Assembly (NCBI GenBank): GCA_023627715.1
Contig: JAMAHW010000093.1
Span: 62,001-126,000 of the forward strand
DNA: 64,000 bases
Origin: Periconia sp. R9002
Lineage: Eukaryota > Ascomycota > Dothideomycetes > Pleosporales > Periconiaceae
Reading direction: 5' to 3'
The notes below the pieces were generated by a model. That model was not told the DNA's origin. It searched no databases and worked only from the letters and a program-made list of their open reading frames with translations. How positions within the stretch are numbered: the first letter of the stretch is position 1; every line of letters begins with the position of its first letter. A program made the position numbers and the translations under genes. Shown piece after piece: positions 57,896 through 64,000 of the stretch.

Positions 57896-58137
57896 TAGGG
57901 TAGCGTATTCGGTTTACAGTAAATTCTGAATTCTACTTGATAGTGTCGAGCCTGAGCGTCTATTAGTTTGAAATATTGAATTGAATGGACCTTTGAAACT
58001 ACGACTCGGAATATATTGGATGCACCAAGATCCAGGTACCTCCGTGATTCTATTGAACAGCCAAACCTAATATGACAACTAGATACGAAGAAACAAGCAG
58101 CACCCATGCCGTCAAAAGCTTGACGTCACGCGAAGCT

Positions 58138-59864
58138 TCAAAAGTACTCAGGGAAGTCGCGGTCGATCTTCTCCCTCCAAGCTATCAAGCCACCCTTGAT
58201 ATCTCCGATCCATCTTTGACCGCCATTATCGAGACCCAGCTCTTTCAGTTTCTTCACTACCACCTGTGAGTCGTTGCCTCGTCGACACACTACAAAAATT
58301 GGCTTTTCCGGCATATTGCGTAGTTCCGATATCCAACTTGCATTTTCCGGGACAACGCTGTTATTGTCGGGTTTGGGAACTGGAAATCCTGACACATCTG
58401 AGAAAGGGACATTGACGCTACCCTCGATGTTGCCGATTTCGAACTGTACCTTTTCCCGAACGTCGACAAGGATGTGACTGTTTTTGTCTGGCTCGGTGCC
58501 TGTGTAAGGGTTCACTTCCATCCTTAATTTTGCGTAGTTCTCCGCGGATATACGTTCCTCTGGGCTTAAAAAGTTCACAGAATCAATGCTCCCACAAAAC
58601 TGGACGTAATCTAAACTTCCGCTATTCAGGGCTTCCGGTGTGATGGTTGCATGCGCAGAGCATGCGGCACATTTTGCCTTCCTGGATCGGAGGCGTATCG
58701 ATCGAAACATTGGATTCGTATATGCGGAGAAGATGAGTAGCGTGGGTGATTCAGCAGGCTGTGCATCATTACCGGGGGTGGGGGTACGTGTAAGCACTTT
58801 GATGGTTTCCAAAGCTTGCAAAACACCCATAACACCAACGACAGGTCCCAGGATACCGCCATCCCCGCAGGTGACGACAGACTCGGGAGGTGGTGGCTTT
58901 GGGAAGATGCAACGATAGCAGGGACCACCGGTCAAATCACCGGCTGGTCGAGGTGGGTTGTTCAACACCATCATTTGCCCGTCGATGCGCAATGCGGATG
59001 CAGAAACTAGAGGCTTTCCGAGGAGAACACACGTATCTGAGATTAAGTAGCGCGAAGCTGGTGTATCTGTGCAGTCTAGAACGATATCATAGGGCCGAAC
59101 TGTGGAGATGGCAGTCTCTGGAGTGAGTCGACCGCGATGAGGTACTAGTTTGACATTTGAATTGAGTCTGGTGTAGAGATTAGCGTATGTGATTCAATAT
59201 TATCCGGACTAGCTCTGTTATGAGGAGTACTCACGACTGCAGCGACACTAACGCACTGTCAACTTTCGACATTCCAACTCTGGCTGTGGAGTGCAATATC
59301 TGGCGGTGGAGGTTCGATTCTTCCACCACATCTTCATCGACTAACCCCAATGTCCCTACACCTGCACCTACAAGATAAGATGCAGCTGGACAACCCAAGC
59401 CGCCCACTCCGATGATTAGAACCGAAGCATTTTTCAGTTTGAGCTGACCTTTTGTTGGCAGAAAAGAGTCAGCTAAATTTCTGAAACGATTGTTTTACAC
59501 GTAAGTGTAGGAACCAATTCGTCCATTTACCTTGCAAGCCAATCTCTGGCATGATCAACTGGCGGCCATATCGCCTATATTCACCTTGACTGAGTGGCCA
59601 TCGAGTTGGTGGGGCGGGCGCTGGCTGATTCGAAAGCACATCGAAAACCTCATTCATAAAATCCTCTGATAATCCGTGCGCAAAATCATGAGCAAGGGGA
59701 TCGGAATAGGGTTGGAATCGTGGTTCAGGAAGCTCCTGTTTCTTATGCTCCGGTTGATAAGACTGAGCTTCCGCAAGCTGCCTCTTCAGATCCTCGAGTT
59801 GGAGTTCGTGACTTGCTATCTGCTGTTTCAACAACTCAACTGCATGATTTGAGTTAATATCCAT
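58138..59864 (-). CDS. UBA4: Adenylyltransferase and sulfurtransferase Uba4 (MOCS3)
   Basis: Exons (minus) 59864-59531, 59448-59235 and 59167-58138 give 525 residues. An N-terminal coiled coil leads into [20 protein letters not shown] and the ThiF/E1 domain: [21 protein letters not shown] (ATP site), [27 protein letters not shown] and catalytic [17 protein letters not shown] and CAAC form the zinc site. A C-terminal rhodanese domain has [11 protein letters not shown] and active-site [10 protein letters not shown] with its Cys. The enzyme activates the ubiquitin-like sulfur carrier Urm1 for tRNA-uridine thiolation and, in moulds, the MoaD-type subunit of molybdopterin synthase (cnxF). Cytosolic. 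It converges on the hemerythrin gene with a 242-base gap. Confidence 0.96.
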
Positions 59865-60933
59865 TTCGCTGAAAAGAGTCGCGATATAAGCTTGAGGCTG
59901 ATAGTATGTGACTGTTAGAATTCAAAGGGTACTAGAGAGACGCTAAGCTCTATTCGGTTATCGATGTCATGTGATGAATCTTTACCCATCCAATAGCACC
60001 TTTGTGGATCAGGAGTTCTGTTACTTCCAGTGTATGGTTTAGCAATATCTGTTGGTGTCGTACGAGAGCCCCGCGATGGAAATTTTCTCCTTACGTGTCT
60101 TGTTGATATTGCAGCAATCAAGATGCGGCCTCGTCCGCTCTGAACATTGAACACTCGGCCATAATCTCGAGCGGATCCGCACGAGACCTATCGATATAAA
60201 TATCGTACAGGATACAAATCATTTCTCTGCTCTGGTACTGACGTTGAAATAGTCTAACAGTCGCTTCACCCACTACATTGCACACAATGGAGTCTACCAT
60301 GGTTCTTAATGAGAAGAAATTATGTGGCGGGGCTGAACCAGCGCCACTTGTCCAGTGGAGTGGATGCCACGCGGGAGATGGACCGCTCACATTTCCTCCC
60401 GCTTATGCACATCAGATTGTCCACACGTCATCCAACCAGTGTCAAATTTTTCGTCCCGTTACGAAGTTTCATGGACGAACGAGAATGAAGCGATAAAAAT
60501 CACGCCGGAGAGATGCCATCAGCTCTTGACTGGCTCTCGTTTCTCGAAACCTCGAAAACTGCCCCCGCGAAAGCCACGCGGGAACGTTTCGAAACCACAT
60601 GCACGTGGGTGATGATGAATCCCAAAGTTTGAAGATGGGGGTTTACGTAGTTGAGGTTCTGGCAATGGAGACTAGCTGGCTACATTTGCCTCGCTGATAG
60701 GAGTGATCTGGATGCTCGATACCAGCTCACTAGTTTCAAACATAGTCCTTTTCACCTGTAGCGGGCGCGTTCCCATGTCTCTAGAGCTCCAAGGTTCGCG
60801 GAGTACAAAAATAACGGATACCCCGCTGGCAGCGCCCTCTCGCGACAATACTAATACCCCACCATCCAAGGCGCCATCAACAAAGGGAGACTGACGTTTG
60901 CATGTTCCACATCCATATTTTGACGTGGTTAGA
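59865..60933. other. Divergent intergenic region between UBA4 and the HET gene
   Basis: No gene is supported; a 72-codon frame at 60278 has no motif. The HET-side half has several short palindromes between 60539 and 60592, including GTTTCTCGAAAC and CGTTTCGAAAC-type sites and a CCCGCG/CGCGGG stem. Confidence 0.55.
60564..60582. repeat. GC-rich inverted repeat upstream of the HET gene
   Basis: CCCGCG and CGCGGG are separated by a 7-base AAAGCCA loop. The site lies about 350 bases before the HET start codon; a regulatory role is speculative. Confidence 0.5.
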
Positions 60934-63149
60934 ATGGAATCGACATGTGCAACTTGTCAAGGACTACAGAAACATTTGCAAGTGTTGGAGGAGAGAGACG
61001 AGGCTGATCGGCTGGCGGCGACGCAGTGGGTGAACACGACGCTGCCGAGCTTGCGACAGTCATCTGTGAACTGTCGTGCATGTGCGCTGCTTCTCCAAGC
61101 CATACTCTTGCACCATAGCCGCTTTTCCGGTGCGGACGAAGAAAACGTCAGCGTCGTTGTTGAATCTTTCGAGTCGAGCGCGGTGGAAACTGCGCAGGAT
61201 CACCTTTCAATTGAAGTGCGATGGAAAAGTGCTAGCAATGGCGTTGATGGTCAAGACGAGAACGAGCAAGTTTATCCCGATCTGAAATTGGAGCTTTTCA
61301 CAGACCAAAGTAAATACTCACTGCCTGAGCGTTGACCCGTGACTGACATTTTGCAGATGGTCAATCTCCATATTCTGCGATCGGACAAGGTCGACATATC
61401 GCAGATACTTTTCTCGACGATGCCGGCCTGAAAGCTTCGAGAGATTTGATCAAAGAATGTCTCACAAACCATGCGAGATGTCGTCACGTAAAGCCTCATG
61501 TAAAGCCTGCGACGCTGCCGAAAAGAGTTCTTGACGTCTTGATCGACGATCCATCTAAAGGTGTGAGGCTGCATGAATCACAATATGATAAAGATGAAAA
61601 ACACTATGAGTATGGGGAGTACCTGGCTCTCTCCTATTGTCGGGGTATTGGACGGGGGATACCACAAACAACCTCGAAGACGTTGAAAGCCTACAAGCAA
61701 GGCATACCGTGGGCATCGTTCCCGCGAGCATTCCAAGAGGCGATCCTGTTGACACGGTCACGCGGGTTCCGCTGGCTTTGGATTGATTCGCTTTGTATCA
61801 TCCAGGATGACCCGTTGGAGAAACTGACAGAAGCCATGAAGATGGACGAGATATTCGGCAACGCCTTCGTTACCCTCGCTGCGACGTCTTCGGTGGATAC
61901 AACTCAGGGTCTTTTCCCGCCGCGTGACCCACCTTTCAGGCTTCAGACTAGCGACATCAACAAAGGTTCGCCGTCCAAAATCTACGTTCGTGAGCAACCG
62001 TTGCACTATACTTTCAAGACACCGTTCGATCCGTGTACGCAGATCACGGACTGGGAGCTTCCCCTTAACACATCTCGAGAGTTCGATATGCAGACACCTC
62101 TTTTGAAAAGAGCATGGACCTATGTCGAAAGACTTCTGTCGCCTCGAGTGCTCCATTTCACGAGAAGTGAAATGATATTGGAGTGTAGCGAGGGTTACCA
62201 GTGTGAATGCCAAAGAATCGAGAACCCAACATACGACCCTAGAGCCACGGACCCCATCAAGCAATTGTTTGGAAAAATCGCAGATGCCACCAAGAAATCA
62301 GCGAACAGTCACCACGAAAAAGTGGATAGCGTTACCGCCCAACTAGCCGACACATCGATCGCCGAAGCTCATTTACAGAAACGTGAAGAAGGTCTTCAAA
62401 TCTGGACCTACATCATCACCGAATACACCAACAAGCGAATCACCTACGACGCAGACCGCCTCCTCGCCATCTCCGCGGTTGCCAAAACCTTCTCGAAGAC
62501 CCTACACTCGGGCTATATCGCGGGACAGTGGACATGCAGCACGCTCAACCTCCTCTGGTACCCCAGCGACAGCACGCACTGCCGCCGACCAAAACACATG
62601 CCGAACCGCAACATCCCCAGCTGGTCATGGGCATCCATCGAAGGCTCGCCGATCCTCTTCGACACCGCATCCGCCATGGACCTCGCGTGCAGCGCAAGCT
62701 TCCCCTCCAAACCGCACGACCGCAGCACCGCGTGGTCGCCGCTCAGCGGGGACAAGCTCAGGCTCACGGCCAGCATGGCAACGGACGTGAGTTTCCGCGC
62801 CGACTCCAACACGGAGTACTCGCTCGTGCGGAACGGCGTGAGCGTCGAGTTCCGCCCAGATGTAGTACCTCCGCGCGGCGCCGACGCCATGGATTCGGGG
62901 GAGAAGCTCGTGTGCGTGCTCGTTTGCATGACGTTTCGGTCTTCGATTGTGGGCATCGTGCTTAAGGAGTCGAAGTCGCATCCGCAGGTGTATCGGCGGA
63001 TCGGGAGGTTCGAGTGCTACGAGGTTCATGTTGATGGGGAAGAGGGGGACCTCGAGGATGCGGAGGCGCTGTTTGAGTATTGGTTCCCTGAGGTGAAGGA
63101 TATGATGCAGTTAGACGAGGGGCCTACGAAGACGTATGTTGTGGTTTGA
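60934..63149 (+). CDS. HET-domain (heterokaryon incompatibility) protein
   Basis: Exons 60934-61309 and 61357-63149 give 722 residues. After an N-terminal Cys-containing segment (CATCQGL, NCRACALLLQ) the HET domain has its usual blocks: EYLALSYCRG (family LSYCWG, here Arg for Trp), FPRAFQEAILLTRSRGFRWLWIDSLCIIQDD, EIFGNAFVTLAATSS, and later LLKRAWTYVERLLSPRVLHFTRSEMILECSE. HET proteins trigger cell death upon non-self recognition between hyphae and probably act in fungal innate immunity; the partner cannot be predicted. No NACHT, ankyrin or WD domain is attached. Codon use becomes very GC-rich from about 62400 onward. The ATG at 60934 is the first in frame. Confidence 0.93.
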
Positions 63150-64000
63150 TCTGTGCTTCATTTAGCAGCTTGCGATTTCGTATTGCGAGCGTGTATGTGT
63201 GCGTGCTTGGATTTGTTTCGAGATTGGTTGTTTTCTGAAGTCATCTTTTCCTTATGTCGCGTGTGATACCATGAATTCATTTTTTTTTTGTTTGGGAACC
63301 GCTCGTTTTTGTAGTCAAGAAGAAACCAGCTCAATTATTTCTACAATTCAACTCTCGATATACAATCCTGCAAATCCACGCCCCAATCTCCACACGCCTA
63401 CTTCGCGTATCTCAACCTCCCAAACAAGCCTCATCCAAGCCAGACCGTCCCTCAACTCCACTCCACCTCTCCCCATCCATCCAATCCACCGACCAGTGCG
63501 CAACCAACCCACCATCGTCACCACCACCACCTCTCCCCAGCCCTTCACCCATGCACCTCCTCCCGAACCTCCCCAACCTACCCAAACAAGCAACATCGCA
63601 GCTCAACCATCGAATCCAGCAACGCACCCACGCATCTAGCTACCAAATCCGCACACTCCCTCCGCTCCGATGGACCACTCTTACAGACGCCTTCCGCCGA
63701 TGCGAGCAACGTGGATATGCAGCAGCGGAGGTAATAGGGATGACCCTCGTTGATTGAGTGGGTTGAGGTGAGCTTGAGGCCTCAGACTTGGGTTGGGGTG
63801 ACGTTACGCGATGGGTTTTTTTTTATTTGGGCGGGGGGGTCACGTGCTTGGTGGGTTTTTATATGAGGTGGGATGAGTGTGGTTGGATGGATGGGGGTGG
63901 GGTTATTATTAGATTTTTGGTGGAGGGAGGGGTTGTTGGGTTTGGACTGGGGTAGGGGTGTGGTTAGCCGACGACGGAGGGAGGGAGCCGGGCTGTATGT
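63150..64000. other. 3' flank of the HET gene; strand-asymmetric low-complexity end
   Basis: No gene is supported. 63340-63620 is C/A-rich and 63760-63980 is G/T-rich on the plus strand. Open frames in both directions (146 and 82 codons) follow from this composition. The window ends inside the G-rich part. Confidence 0.55.

Overview
The window is nuclear DNA of a filamentous ascomycete (Pezizomycotina). Nearly every gene has short GT-AG introns of about 45-100 nt with CTAAC/CTGAC-like branch sites, and the gene set includes a HET-domain protein, a DUF6536 membrane protein, a SAT4/PTH11-type rhodopsin-like protein, a fungal proteinase K and an NFX1-helicase/CbxX-AAA fusion. Dothideomycetes is my best guess, but this is inference. 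I joined exons by hand. For all multi-exon models the exon lengths sum to whole codons.

Layout. 0.6-2.0 kb: secreted subtilisin (+). 3.5-7.9 kb: sterol-glucosyltransferase-like protein with PPxY motifs, a VPS13/ATG2-like segment and an array of ubiquitin-interacting motifs (+). 9.0-16.1 kb: 2,322-residue NFX1-type SF1 helicase with three CbxX/CfxQ AAA modules (-), divergently paired with a DXO/RAI1-like gene (16.5-18.0 kb, +). 18.4-18.5 kb: tRNA-Leu(CAA) with two insertions, in AT-rich flanks. 19.2-29.3 kb is an accessory stretch: F-box/LRR-like protein (-), DUF6536 membrane protein (+), small Cys-rich protein (-) and a ten-exon pseudokinase (-).

30.4-47.1 kb is a dense housekeeping block: SWD1 (COMPASS, -) divergent to RPB1 (RNA polymerase II, +), then OST5 (+), RAD1 (9-1-1 clamp, +), TOA1 (TFIIA large subunit, -) and an AT-hook/bZIP-like factor (-). 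Several of these act on transcription or chromatin (SWD1, RPB1, TOA1, bZIP). 49.4-63.1 kb: PAF-acetylhydrolase-like lipase (-), SLX9 (-), SAT4-like 7-TM protein (+), hemerythrin-like protein (+), UBA4 (-) and a HET protein (+). The last 0.85 kb has no supportable gene.

Most interesting observations: a GT-AG-like 52-nt insertion between G18 and G19 of a tRNA-Leu that already has a normal anticodon-loop intron; a 59-codon in-frame acidic extension after the UAG stop of TOA1; an E-x-D/D-x-K nuclease-like signature in the partner of the NFX1 helicase; a glycosyltransferase carrying both WW-ligand and UIM motifs; a pseudokinase with both catalytic aspartates changed to Asn; and a 137-bp foldback with 62-bp arms.
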